64,000 nt of DNA from Arthrobacter celericrescens. Its GTDB lineage: Bacteria; Actinomycetota; Actinomycetes; Actinomycetales; Micrococcaceae. The notes below the pieces were generated by a model. That model saw nothing but the letters and a program-made list of their open reading frames with translations, was not told the DNA's origin and searched no databases. Both the position numbers and the translations under genes were made by a program. Where the stretch lies: NCBI RefSeq assembly GCF_003614925.1, contig NZ_QYLP01000032.1:2954-66953 (forward strand). Direction: 5' to 3'. Within the stretch, counting starts at the first letter, position 1. The number at the start of each line of letters is the position of its first letter. Shown in pieces: positions 8,729 to 16,569 of the stretch.

Positions 8729-9811
8729 TCAGGCGCGCTCGTCGAGGATGGACGGCAACAACTGTTCAAGGTGCCCGACGATGTCATCGGACGCCTCGTC
8801 CGCCGAATACGCAGAGGGCACCTGCAGCAGGTGGCAGGGACGTCCGTCAAGCGCTTTGCTCAGCACGACCCCCTTGGCCGCGAAGTGCTCGCGCCACGGG
8901 ACGACGGACGTGGCCGCCAGGCCCGTCACGACCCGCTGCGAGAAGCCCGCCATCTCGATGTGGAAGTTGCCGATCATGCGGTCCACCATCCAATCACGCG
9001 TCCGCTCGACGAGCCGGGACTGTGTGCCCTCGAAGCGCTCGATGTAAATGGCGGCCGCGAGCGGGGCCGAGGTGGTCACTTCCCGACCCGGGAACGCGGT
9101 CCCCGGATCGACCATGCGGTGCTCCGGCGACCAGCGCCGGGAGAAGTCCGCAAGGCGCGGATAACGGATGACGTACGGATGGACCAAGGTGGTGAGACGG
9201 CCGACGCTCCCCGAGAGCCGTGAGGGGACCAGGGGCTTCCGGACACCTTCGAACAGGTGCGGGTAGATGGACCGGTGGTGCGGCTTGATGAACATCGGCT
9301 TCGCGTAGCCCAATAGCGTGGCGTCCTCGGCAAGGAAGGCCCAGTCGTCACCCATGAACGACCACCCCTCACGCCGCATGAGCTTGGCCGCGGTGCTCGT
9401 CTTACCCGTCCCGCCAGCGGCGGGAAGCGCGATCGCGTGCCCCCGGTATGCCATCGTAGCCGCGTGGATCATGCCCGCTCCCCGACTGACCATGGCAGCA
9501 TCGAGGACAGGGACCACAGAGGTCAACAGTTCGCCCGGCCCGTGGATGCGCCACTGGTCTTCGTCCCTCACGATCTGGACCCGCTCGGCCTGGAAACGTA
9601 CGCTGTTCCCCGTGTACGCGAGCTCGTGCTCGACCAGGCCGGCATCCGGCATCGGCTCCGGCCTGTCATCGACGACGATGGTGGCCGGCCGTTCGGTGTC
9701 GGTGGCGTAACACGCCAACATGCTCCGGAGCTGGGCTGCCGCCGGCGCCTCTGCGTCGACGCGGATCGTGACGCGCCCGTGGATGTCGAAGTGCAGTGCC
9801 TTGGTGTGCAT
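8729..9811 (-). CDS. HPr-kinase-like P-loop protein of the glycan locus
   Basis: A 360-residue protein with a central nucleotide-binding loop PAAGGTGKTSTA (around residue 130) followed by MGDDWAFL, matching the HPr kinase/phosphorylase C-terminal fold, in which a similar P-loop and acidic residues bind ATP. It lacks the HprK N-terminal domain and lies far from any PTS gene. Proteins of this kind are common beside glycosyltransferases in actinobacterial polysaccharide loci and are often annotated as HprK-related kinases; their substrate is unknown. Start ATG 9811. It lies 54 bp after the glycosyltransferase ending at 9866. Confidence 0.75.
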   Translation of the reverse strand: MHTKALHFDIHGRVTIRVDAEAPAAAQLRSMLACYATDTERPATIVVDDRPEPMPDAGLVEHELAYTGNSVRFQAERVQIVRDEDQWRIHGPGELLTSVVPVLDAAMVSRGAGMIHAATMAYRGHAIALPAAGGTGKTSTAAKLMRREGWSFMGDDWAFLAEDATLLGYAKPMFIKPHHRSIYPHLFEGVRKPLVPSRLSGSVGRLTTLVHPYVIRYPRLADFSRRWSPEHRMVDPGTAFPGREVTTSAPLAAAIYIERFEGTQSRLVERTRDWMVDRMIGNFHIEMAGFSQRVVTGLAATSVVPWREHFAAKGVVLSKALDGRPCHLLQVPSAYSADEASDDIVGHLEQLLPSILDERA

Positions 9812-9865
9812 GGTGGCCCCCTGTCCAGTGGTGTTACGCGGATGGTGTTGCTGGTGCGGACGATC

Positions 9866-10864
9866 TCATTGGACGTGCGTCCACGGTGCGCCTACAAGGC
9901 CAGCCTTGTCCGACGAGCGCCTCGCTGCGTACGCGATCCCGCGCCCGCGGATGTAACCCGCGGCGGAGCAGGCGAGAACCGCAACAACGGCTCCGGCGCG
10001 CCCGAGTCCTTGCGGATTGTTCCCGCGCCCCCAATCGCGTACGCCGGCGAAAACAGCCCGCGGCAAGACACTGCGCACGTATCTCCGTTCCGGGGTGAGC
10101 GTCCGGTTGTGGCCCACGAGCTCGCTGACCTGGGCCTTCGATAGACCTTCCGACCATGAACGCGACAAGATGTAGCGGACCTTCCCGCGCTCGGCCGGCA
10201 CATGGTGGCGCACCAGGGCTGCCGGTTCATAGACGATCCGCCCGCCAGGGGAACCCATCCTGGACCGGATGCAGATTTCGGTCTCCTCGCACCCCAGGGG
10301 CAACGTCCCCTTGCGGCCCAAGGAAAGGTTGAAGCCGCCGACCCGCCTGAGAACGGAGCGCCGGAAGGACATGTTTGCACCAATGACATTCCGGACCTCG
10401 GAAGCGACCCTGGGCATTCCGGTGTAACTGCACCCCACGATCCAGTCGAGTTCCTCGCCGAAGTAGCCAGGGCGGGCGGCGTCCCACAATGGCTCAACGC
10501 GTCCGCCCACCGCAAGCACGTCAGGATCGTCGTAGTAGGCCAGCAGCCGTTCAAGCCAGTCCGGGGCAGCTTTGGCGTCGTCGTCCAGGAAGGCAATGAC
10601 CTCCGAAGCCGCCAAATCCACCCCTGTATTGCGGGCCCCGGAAAGCCCGCGGGGGCCACGGCTCCTCACCACGGTGACATCATCGACAATTTCGACGAGC
10701 CTCCTGTACAGGTCCTCGTTGTGGTCTGTCACCACCAGGACTTCCTCGGCTGGAACCGTCTGGGTACGGACGGACTCAATGACATCCAGAAGTTGGTCCC
10801 AGCGCCTCGTGGTGTAGGTGCAGATGACCACCGAAACCGTCGGAGGGGCAACATAGCGCGGCAT
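9866..10864 (-). CDS. family 2 glycosyltransferase
   Basis: A 332-residue GT-A glycosyltransferase: TVSVVICTYTTRRWDQLLDVIESV (here SVVICTYTTRRWDQLL) forms the donor-binding strand, then RGLSGARNTG, the metal-binding FLDDDAKAAPDWL and the acidic CEETEICIRSRM motif. The C-terminus has one possible membrane-associated segment (AGAVVAVLACSAAGYI). Start ATG 10864 lies one base after the stop of the upstream glycosyltransferase, so the pair is co-transcribed. Upstream in-frame residues are shadow. It probably builds the glycan repeat unit with its neighbours. Confidence 0.87.
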   Translation of the reverse strand: MPRYVAPPTVSVVICTYTTRRWDQLLDVIESVRTQTVPAEEVLVVTDHNEDLYRRLVEIVDDVTVVRSRGPRGLSGARNTGVDLAASEVIAFLDDDAKAAPDWLERLLAYYDDPDVLAVGGRVEPLWDAARPGYFGEELDWIVGCSYTGMPRVASEVRNVIGANMSFRRSVLRRVGGFNLSLGRKGTLPLGCEETEICIRSRMGSPGGRIVYEPAALVRHHVPAERGKVRYILSRSWSEGLSKAQVSELVGHNRTLTPERRYVRSVLPRAVFAGVRDWGRGNNPQGLGRAGAVVAVLACSAAGYIRGRGIAYAARRSSDKAGLVGAPWTHVQ

Positions 10865-10865
10865 G

Positions 10866-11717
10866 CTAGGCGCTCCGGACCACGGACAGGACGGTCTGGG
10901 GGTCGGTGGGAGTGTGCGGGACCCGCACGTTCGCGTACGCATACGCCACGCGGCGGAGAGCTTCAGGCCGTGCCCCGGCGGTCGGCGCCTCCCAGAGCAG
11001 GCATTCCCGCGCGAGCGTCGTCAGGACCCGCCACCCATCATGGAAAGTCTGCAGATGCGAGGCCCCCGAGATCCGGCCCAGCTCGTTGCTGGGCACCTCT
11101 GCGATCCGCAGGCCGCCCCTGGCTGCCCGCACAATCAATTCGGTCTCGATCTCGAAACCGTCCGATTCAGGCTCGAGGATGCCCAGGCACTCCCTCCGGA
11201 ATGCCAGGTAGCCGTAGCAAAGGTCGGAATAGTTGCTGTGAAGGACGGCGTTGGCCAGGCCGGTCAAGGCCCGGTTGCCGGCGCTCCGCAGATGGGTCAG
11301 GTCCTCGGACCCGCCCCCGGTGACGTAGCGGGAGCCCTTGACGAAGTCGTAGTCGTGCTGGAGCGGGGAGACGAACCAGCCTATTTCCTGGGGGTCCATG
11401 CTTCCGTCCGCATCCAGCATCACGATGATGTCACCGGAGGATGCGGCGAATCCAGCCCGCACCGCGACACCTTTACCTCTTCTCTGTTCGTCCACGACGA
11501 CCACGTCGGGACGCAGTGCCCGGGCAACCTCCACGGTATTGTCCCGGGAGTGCCCGTCGACGATTACCACCTCGTCCACATACGACGGCATGCGGCGAAG
11601 GACCCACGGAAGGTTCATTGCTTCGTTCAGCGTGGGAATGATGACGCTCACTGATGCGTTCGAGGACTCCACGGCAGGCCTCGTGAACGAAATTGGGGGC
11701 TGGGTGGAAATAGACAT
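10866..11717 (-). CDS. family 2 glycosyltransferase, DPM1/DPG-synthase-like
   Basis: A 283-residue GT2 enzyme. VSVIIPTLNEAMNLPWVL opens the GT-A fold, with VDGHSRDNT, RGKGVAVRAGF and the metal-binding MLDADGSMDP. The RGKGxAxRxGF and LDADGS signatures are those of dolichyl- or polyprenyl-phosphate mannose/glucose synthases, so it may charge the lipid carrier. It has no C-terminal membrane helices of the GtrB type. It is the first gene of the glycan locus. The 256 bp upstream (11718-11973) should hold its promoter and also contain a plus-strand terminator-like hairpin. Confidence 0.85.
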   Translation of the reverse strand: MSISTQPPISFTRPAVESSNASVSVIIPTLNEAMNLPWVLRRMPSYVDEVVIVDGHSRDNTVEVARALRPDVVVVDEQRRGKGVAVRAGFAASSGDIIVMLDADGSMDPQEIGWFVSPLQHDYDFVKGSRYVTGGGSEDLTHLRSAGNRALTGLANAVLHSNYSDLCYGYLAFRRECLGILEPESDGFEIETELIVRAARGGLRIAEVPSNELGRISGASHLQTFHDGWRVLTTLARECLLWEAPTAGARPEALRRVAYAYANVRVPHTPTDPQTVLSVVRSA

Positions 11718-11884
11718 GGGGCCTCACCACTTCACGACATTGCGGACGGAACCGCTGCGCCTAGCCGGGGAGTTGAGCGCAGCCGTATCTTCTTATCCGG
11801 TCATGTCAAGTCTCTGGCCTCCAGCTTTCAATGCCTGTGACGCTGGCCGTGACGCCTAGTTTAGGGTTGACCGTAACCGCTCGC

Positions 11885-11908
11885 ACGAGTAGCGGGTACT
11901 CGTTTTTT
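11885..11908 (+). terminator. plus-strand intrinsic terminator-like hairpin
   Basis: ACGAGTA (11885-11891), a 5-base loop and TACTCGT (11897-11903) run directly into a T-tract ending at 11908. The geometry is that of a Rho-independent terminator reading on the plus strand, yet both flanking genes are on the minus strand. The rest of the 11718-11973 gap holds a TTGACA at 11809-11804 on the minus strand, a possible -35 box for the glycan locus, without a convincing -10. Confidence 0.5.
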
Positions 11909-11973
11909 GCCGTGAAGTTCCGTTCCCTTCCAAGTAAGGGGTAAGTACTTGGTTTGCCCCGAAACCGGCCGCC

Positions 11974-13278
11974 CTATGCGGCCGTCCGGAAGAACAGCTC
12001 CGAGACGGCGGCGAGCGAGTGCGGGTCCTCGGTGCCGCACAGCTCGCGGGCCGAGTGCATGGACAGCAGGGGGATGCCGACGTCGACCGTCCGGATGCCA
12101 AGGCGGGTCGCCGTGAGGGGGCCGATGGTTGAGCCGCAGGGGATGTCGTTGTTGGAGACGAATTCCTGGTACGGCACGCCGGCCTCGCCGCAGAGCCGCG
12201 CCCAGAACGCGGCGCCTGTGGCGTCCGTGGCGTAGCGCTGGTTGGCGTTGATCTTCAGCAGCGGCCCGCCGTTGAGGACCGGACGGTTGGCGGGGTCGTG
12301 CCGTTCCGGGTAGTTCGGGTGCACCGCGTGGCCGGCGTCCGCGGAAACACAGAACGACGCCGCGAAGGCCTGCCGCCGTTCGCTCACCGAGGCGCCCAGG
12401 CCGTCGGAGATCCGGGTCAGGATGTCCTCCAGGATCGGCCCGCATGCGCCGGAGCGCGAAGCGGAGCCGATTTCCTCGTGGTCGAAGGCGGCCAGCACCG
12501 CGATGGGGCCGCCCGCCTGGACGCCCGCGGAAGCGTGCACAATCAAAGCCGCCAGGCCTGCGTGCGTGGAGGAGAGGTTGTCCAGGCGGCCGGAGGCGAA
12601 GAATTCGCCCTTCGCGCCGAACACAGCCGGCTCCTGGGTGTCGGCGACCACGATGTCGTAGCCGCCGATCCGTGCCGGATCCACGTCCGCGTCTGCGGCG
12701 AGCAGCGCCAGCAGGTCTTCCGAACCCGGATCGCCCAGCCCGAAGACCGGGTTCATGTGCTGCTGCTTGCCCAGGGCCAGGCCGTCGTTGACGGCGCGGT
12801 CCAGGTGGATGGCCAGCTGCGGGAAGCGCAGCAGCGGGCCGGTGGCGGTGAGGTGCTCGGTGCCGTCGAGCATCACGAGGCGGCCGGCCAGGCGCAGTTC
12901 GCGGTCCAGCCAGGAGTTCAGCAGCGGGCCGCCGTAGACCTCCACGCCGGCCTGCAGCCAGCCGAACTTGCCCGTGGTGGGCTTGGGCTTGAGCTTGAAG
13001 GACGGTGAATCCGTGTGGGTGCCCAGGATGTTGAAGGGCGTGGCGGAGCCGGCGCCGCCGGGAACCACCCAGGCGATGAGGGCGCCGTCGCGGACCACGT
13101 AGAACGCACCGCCGCCCTTAAGCGGGACCGGCCAGGCCTGCGCCTCATCCAGCCGGGTGAACCCGGCGGTGTTGAGCCGGCGGGCTGCTTCGTGGACGGC
13201 GTGGAAGCTCGACGGCGACGCGGTGACGTACGCGCCGAGGTCCTGGATGTGCTCTTGTGCGGTGGCAGTTGACGGCAT
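11974..13278 (-). CDS. M18 family aminopeptidase
   Basis: A 434-residue dizinc aminopeptidase of the M18 (aspartyl aminopeptidase) family, which removes N-terminal, preferably acidic, residues from peptides in the cytoplasm. Metal and catalytic motifs are visible: GTHTDSPSFKLKP (first His-Asp pair), ASGRLDNLSS (bridging Asp), AAFDHEEIGSAS (catalytic Glu-Glu), VSADAGHAVHPNY and, near the C-terminus, PLLSMHSARE (last His). The length matches bacterial PepC/ApeB proteins. Start ATG 13278. It lies 10 bp after the dioxygenase gene on the same strand and may share its transcript. Confidence 0.93.
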   Translation of the reverse strand: MPSTATAQEHIQDLGAYVTASPSSFHAVHEAARRLNTAGFTRLDEAQAWPVPLKGGGAFYVVRDGALIAWVVPGGAGSATPFNILGTHTDSPSFKLKPKPTTGKFGWLQAGVEVYGGPLLNSWLDRELRLAGRLVMLDGTEHLTATGPLLRFPQLAIHLDRAVNDGLALGKQQHMNPVFGLGDPGSEDLLALLAADADVDPARIGGYDIVVADTQEPAVFGAKGEFFASGRLDNLSSTHAGLAALIVHASAGVQAGGPIAVLAAFDHEEIGSASRSGACGPILEDILTRISDGLGASVSERRQAFAASFCVSADAGHAVHPNYPERHDPANRPVLNGGPLLKINANQRYATDATGAAFWARLCGEAGVPYQEFVSNNDIPCGSTIGPLTATRLGIRTVDVGIPLLSMHSARELCGTEDPHSLAAVSELFFRTAA

Positions 13279-13288
13279 GGCTCCGAGT

Positions 13289-14206
13289 CTAGATGGTCAC
13301 ATTCAGTGCCGCCGTGTAGCCCGCCTTCGCCGAGCCGGTCATGGTGGCCAGCTGGTAGACGCCGCCGTCGTCGCCGAAGACGTTGTCCGATTTCAAGGTG
13401 GTGTTGGGGAAGTTCGCGGCGCTGGTTTCGTAGCCGCTGGTGGCGTAGACATCCCGGCAGGCCGCGTCCGTCAGGGCGATCTGCGAGACCGCCAGGAGCT
13501 GGCCCGCGCTGTTGGCGTTGCCCAGCGATTCGAAGACCTCGAAGTGGATGTGCGGCCAGCGGCCGTTGTACGCGCCGGGGAAGATCGTGGTGAAGCTCAG
13601 CTGGCCGTTCGCGTCCGCTTCCTGGACGCCGCGCAGGTAGTTCTCCTTCTCCAGGCCGGAATCGTACAGCGAGTACTTCCCGTCGCGGTCGCAGTGCCAG
13701 GCGTAGACGGCTGCCCCGGCGAGCGGAACACAGCCGTTCGCGTTGTCGAGGAGGGTCAGGGTGACAGTCAGCGGGACGCCGTCGACCTTGGTGCCGGAGG
13801 TGCCGAAGCTGGTGGTGATGTCCTTGCGGACCACGCCGGAGGCTTCCAGGACGTTCGGCCCGTTGGAGCCGTCGCCCGGGTAGGGCCCGGCGGTTTCCTG
13901 CGGGATCTCCACGCCGCATTCAGCGAAGGCGCGGGTCACCGTGGAGGACGCGGACGCCGACGGCGAGGCGGCCGCCGTCGTGCCGCTGCTTGCGGTGCTG
14001 CCCGCGCTGCCCGACGCCGCGGCGCTGCTGGCGCTGTCCGTTGCAGTTCCGCTGCCGGTTCCGTTAGTCGGGGTGCAGGCGGCCAAAGCCGCGGTGGCGG
14101 CACCGCCGAACAGCACGCCGAGCGTGCGCCGGCGGCTCAGGAGGGTGGAGAGGTCGAACTCGAGTCCGCGGTCGTGGTCAGGATGGGGGCCGTTGGAAGG
14201 TGTCAT
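13289..14206 (-). CDS. exported intradiol ring-cleavage dioxygenase lipoprotein
   Basis: A 305-residue protein with a twin-Arg-like leader (SRRRTLGVLFGGAATAALAAC) whose lipobox Cys is near residue 44. A Ser/Ala/Thr-rich spacer of about 45 residues follows. The catalytic domain is intradiol dioxygenase-like: ETAGPYPGD supplies the first iron-ligand Tyr, Y(AWHCDRDGKYS) lies mid-domain, and WPHIHFEVF supplies the two His ligands. Cytoplasmic homologues cleave catechols with non-haem Fe(III). Surface-anchored members are known in actinobacteria, with uncertain substrates. Start ATG 14206. The nearest upstream gene is the TetR regulator, 96 bp away. Confidence 0.87.
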   Translation of the reverse strand: MTPSNGPHPDHDRGLEFDLSTLLSRRRTLGVLFGGAATAALAACTPTNGTGSGTATDSASSAAASGSAGSTASSGTTAAASPSASASSTVTRAFAECGVEIPQETAGPYPGDGSNGPNVLEASGVVRKDITTSFGTSGTKVDGVPLTVTLTLLDNANGCVPLAGAAVYAWHCDRDGKYSLYDSGLEKENYLRGVQEADANGQLSFTTIFPGAYNGRWPHIHFEVFESLGNANSAGQLLAVSQIALTDAACRDVYATSGYETSAANFPNTTLKSDNVFGDDGGVYQLATMTGSAKAGYTAALNVTI

Positions 14207-14302
14207 GGGTCCATGGAAGCCCGGCGGCCTGTGCCTTGTACATGGGGTTTCTGTGCCGCGGCTGTGAGTGGACTTGACGCCGCAGGAGTGCCCACCCCGG
14301 CT

Positions 14303-15001
14303 TCAGTTTGCCGCGCTGGAGGCGAATTGCTGGCCGAAACCTGACAGGAGGATGTTCATTCCTCGGTCCAGTTCCTGCTCCCCGTCGTACTCCAGGAGCT
14401 CGGGGGCCATGCGTCGAAGGTGGGGGAAATCCCGCAGCGGGAGGCGCAGGAGCCCCAGCCTGAGGAGTGCTTCGTTTTCGTCCGGATCGGCGATGAGTTC
14501 CTGCAGTTCGTTCAGGAGGTGCCCGTAGAGGAAACCGTAGAACGCGCGGTAGACGTGCAGCGCGTCCCCCGGGGTGAAACCCGCATCGATCAGGAGCCTC
14601 AAAACCTGCTCCAGGGGCTTCAGCGCTCCCGCGGGACGCAGGCCCAGCGGCGTCGACAACGGCCCGCTCACGATCACCGGCACGACGTTCGGGTGCAGCA
14701 TGCACACGCGGCGCAGTTCGTGCGCCATGCGGCGCAACTGCTTCTCCCACGATGTGTCGTCGTCCGGGAAGACCTCCACTTCCTCCAGAACCAGCTCGAC
14801 GACGCCGGCCAGCAGTTCCTTCCGGCCGGCCGCATGCCTGTACAGGGCCATCGGGTCGCGGCCAAGTGCCTGCCCGAGCCGCCGCATGCTTAGGGCCTCA
14901 AGACCGTCCGCATCCACCAGGTCCAGGGCCGCGCGCAGGACGATCCTGCGGTTGAGCCGGCCAGGCCGCGGGTCATTCCCGGGAGCTGCACTACTATCCA
15001 T
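14303..15001 (-). CDS. TetR family transcriptional regulator with TetR_C-type ligand domain
   Basis: A 232-residue regulator. The helix-turn-helix spans about residues 20-60 (LSMRRLGQALGRDPMALYRHAAGRKELLAGV, core GRDPMALYRH). The C-terminal domain resembles the TetR_C_1 class. ATG 15001 is preferred to GTG 15031 because GGAG lies 6 bases upstream. Two exact palindromes in its own promoter region (15088-15100 and 15125-15139) are likely autoregulatory operators, and a third dyad lies at 15032-15047. Targets could include itself, the dioxygenase downstream and the divergent small genes. Confidence 0.87.
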   Translation of the reverse strand: MDSSAAPGNDPRPGRLNRRIVLRAALDLVDADGLEALSMRRLGQALGRDPMALYRHAAGRKELLAGVVELVLEEVEVFPDDDTSWEKQLRRMAHELRRVCMLHPNVVPVIVSGPLSTPLGLRPAGALKPLEQVLRLLIDAGFTPGDALHVYRAFYGFLYGHLLNELQELIADPDENEALLRLGLLRLPLRDFPHLRRMAPELLEYDGEQELDRGMNILLSGFGQQFASSAAN

Positions 15002-15031
15002 CGCCGTCTCCGCCCCTCCTTGCCTGGACAC

Positions 15032-15047
15032 CCGGGAACATTCCCGG
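15032..15047. promoter_or_regulatory. inverted repeat upstream of tetR
   Basis: CCGGGAA and TTCCCGG form perfect 7-bp arms around a 2-base centre, in the 5' leader of the TetR gene. It could be a regulator site or an RNA hairpin; nothing distinguishes the two. Confidence 0.5.
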
Positions 15048-15087
15048 AAACCTGCCTTGCAAATGCTTGCTTTAAAAGAGGCGTAGA

Positions 15088-15139
15088 TCTACAGTGTAGA
15101 CAATGAGTTACGTGTACGCCTTATGCCTACAGTGTAGGC
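15088..15139. promoter_or_regulatory. paired TetR operator palindromes
   Basis: TCTACAGTGTAGA (15088-15100) and GCCTACAGTGTAGGC (15125-15139) are both perfect dyads around a single central G and share the core CTACAGTGTAG. Their centres are 38 bp apart. Their place in the divergent region between tetR and the plus-strand small genes is typical for TetR autoregulation. No other gap was seen to contain this core. Confidence 0.8.
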
Positions 15140-15292
15140 GCCGTTCGCGGTAAAAACCATGGCCGTGCCGCCATCCTCCGGCACGAAAAACACCGAAAGC
15201 ACCCCGCCGTCGCACCATCCCCGCGGCGTCCCGGTGCCGCTGTCCCGGCCACCGTGGCTGGCAGCCGCAGTAACCAGACCGAAAGGCCTCCG

Positions 15293-15550
15293 ATGGCCGT
15301 TTCACACTTTGACCGATTCCTCGCCGAGGCCACCGTTCCCGACCCTGACCCCACACGCTGCGTTGACATCGACCAACTCTTCGGCCTCTACATCAGCTGG
15401 TGCAACGTGCAGCAGCAGATCCCCGATTCGGAGCACGTTTTCCGGGCAGCCATGAAACGGCACGGCATCAACACATCGGCCCCGGGTCTGCGGAAAACCG
15501 GCCCCGCAGCGATGGACTACATCCTGGCGAGCTACCCGGCCCTGCCCTGA
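15293..15550 (+). CDS. small protein resembling a primase-associated winged-helix domain
   Basis: An 85-residue protein. The segment LFGLYISWCNVQQQIPDSEHVFRAAMKRHGI, with core VFRAAMKRHGI and then GLRKTGPAAMDYIL, resembles the C-terminal DNA-binding (winged-helix) domain of D5-type phage primases, where a Trp-Cys/F..aL...G pattern recurs. The resemblance is by eye and weak. Start ATG 15293 has AAAGG upstream; an in-frame ATG at 15254 lacks one. It could be a relic or a stand-alone DNA-binding protein, and the TetR operators upstream may control it. Confidence 0.6.
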   Translation: MAVSHFDRFLAEATVPDPDPTRCVDIDQLFGLYISWCNVQQQIPDSEHVFRAAMKRHGINTSAPGLRKTGPAAMDYILASYPALP

Positions 15551-15592
15551 CCCGTCCCGCGCCAAGGCATACACGAAGGCAAGGAGAACATC

Positions 15593-15808
15593 ATGACCAG
15601 ACCAGCCGACGTCTCGCCGTCCTACGGACCGGACGGCACCGCGTATCTCGTCCAGTGCGGGGCCTCGTCAAGGGGCCGCCTCTTCTACGAACTCAAGTCC
15701 GCACTGCGCTACGCCCAGAAACACAACACCAAGCACCACCGCGGCGCCGTTGCGCATGTCCGCGAACGGGGCGATCAACAGACCGAATTCGGCGAGAAGG
15801 ACAATTGA
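15593..15808 (+). CDS. small hypothetical protein
   Basis: A 71-residue basic, soluble protein (YLVQCGASSRGRLFYELKSAL, split here as YLVQCGASS and RLFYELKSALRYAQKHN). GGAG is well placed before ATG 15593. It lies 42 bp after the preceding small gene on the same strand, so the two may be co-transcribed. I do not recognise the family. Confidence 0.6.
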   Translation: MTRPADVSPSYGPDGTAYLVQCGASSRGRLFYELKSALRYAQKHNTKHHRGAVAHVRERGDQQTEFGEKDN

Positions 15809-15870
15809 TCCTGCCCACCCGATGAGCAGCGTCAGCCCGCATGCGCAACCCGTCCGCGGACTCGGGTTCC

Positions 15871-16569
15871 TCAGTAGTCCGGGTTGTTGCTGGGGACCAC
15901 CAGTCCGCTTTCGTACGCGTACACCACCACCTGGACCCTGTCCCGCAGGTGCAGCTTGGTGAGGATCCGGCGCACGTGGGTTTTCACCGTGGCTTCGGAC
16001 AGGAAGAACTTATGCGCGATCTCCGCGTTGGACAGGCCCTCGGCGATGGCCTGGAGCATCTCGGTCTCGCGCGGGGTGAGCTCGTCCAGCAGCGGGTCCC
16101 GGGGCTGGGGAGCGGATTGCCCGTGCGGGCGGGCGCCCCGCACGTACGTTTCGAGCAGCCGCTGCGTGACCCGCGGCGCCACCACGGCATCCCCGCTGGC
16201 CACGAGCCGCACGGCGTGCACCAGTTCCTCCGGGGCCACGTCCTTGAGCAGGAACGCCGAGGCACCGGCCTGCAGTCCCGCGAAGGCGTACTCGTCCAGG
16301 TCGAAGGTGGTGAGGATGATGACCCGGGCGGCGGAGTCCAGGGCGCTGAGCCGGCGGGTGGCCTCGATGCCGTCCATGCCGGGCATGCGGACGTCCATCA
16401 GGATGACATCCGGGTGCAGGGCCGCGGCCTTGGTCAGGGCTTCGTTGCCGTCGGACGCCTCGCCCACCACTTCCAGGTCCGTTTCGCCCTCCAGGATGAG
16501 CCGGAAGCCCATGCGCAGCAACGGCTGGTCGTCCGCCAGCAGCACCTTGATCGTTCCGTCTCCGGTCAT
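15871..16569 (-). CDS. NarL/LuxR-type response regulator
   Basis: A 232-residue response regulator. The receiver domain (residues 7-125) has the acidic pair ADDQ, the phospho-acceptor D59 in [13 protein letters not shown], and the conserved Lys in FLLKD. A GerE/LuxR-type helix-turn-helix fills the C-terminus ([21 protein letters not shown], core [21 protein letters not shown]). ATG 16569 overlaps the kinase stop (16566-16569), so the pair is translationally coupled. It ends a unit with the ABC exporter upstream, whose expression it probably controls. Confidence 0.95.
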   Translation of the reverse strand: MTGDGTIKVLLADDQPLLRMGFRLILEGETDLEVVGEASDGNEALTKAAALHPDVILMDVRMPGMDGIEATRRLSALDSAARVIILTTFDLDEYAFAGLQAGASAFLLKDVAPEELVHAVRLVASGDAVVAPRVTQRLLETYVRGARPHGQSAPQPRDPLLDELTPRETEMLQAIAEGLSNAEIAHKFFLSEATVKTHVRRILTKLHLRDRVQVVVYAYESGLVVPSNNPDY

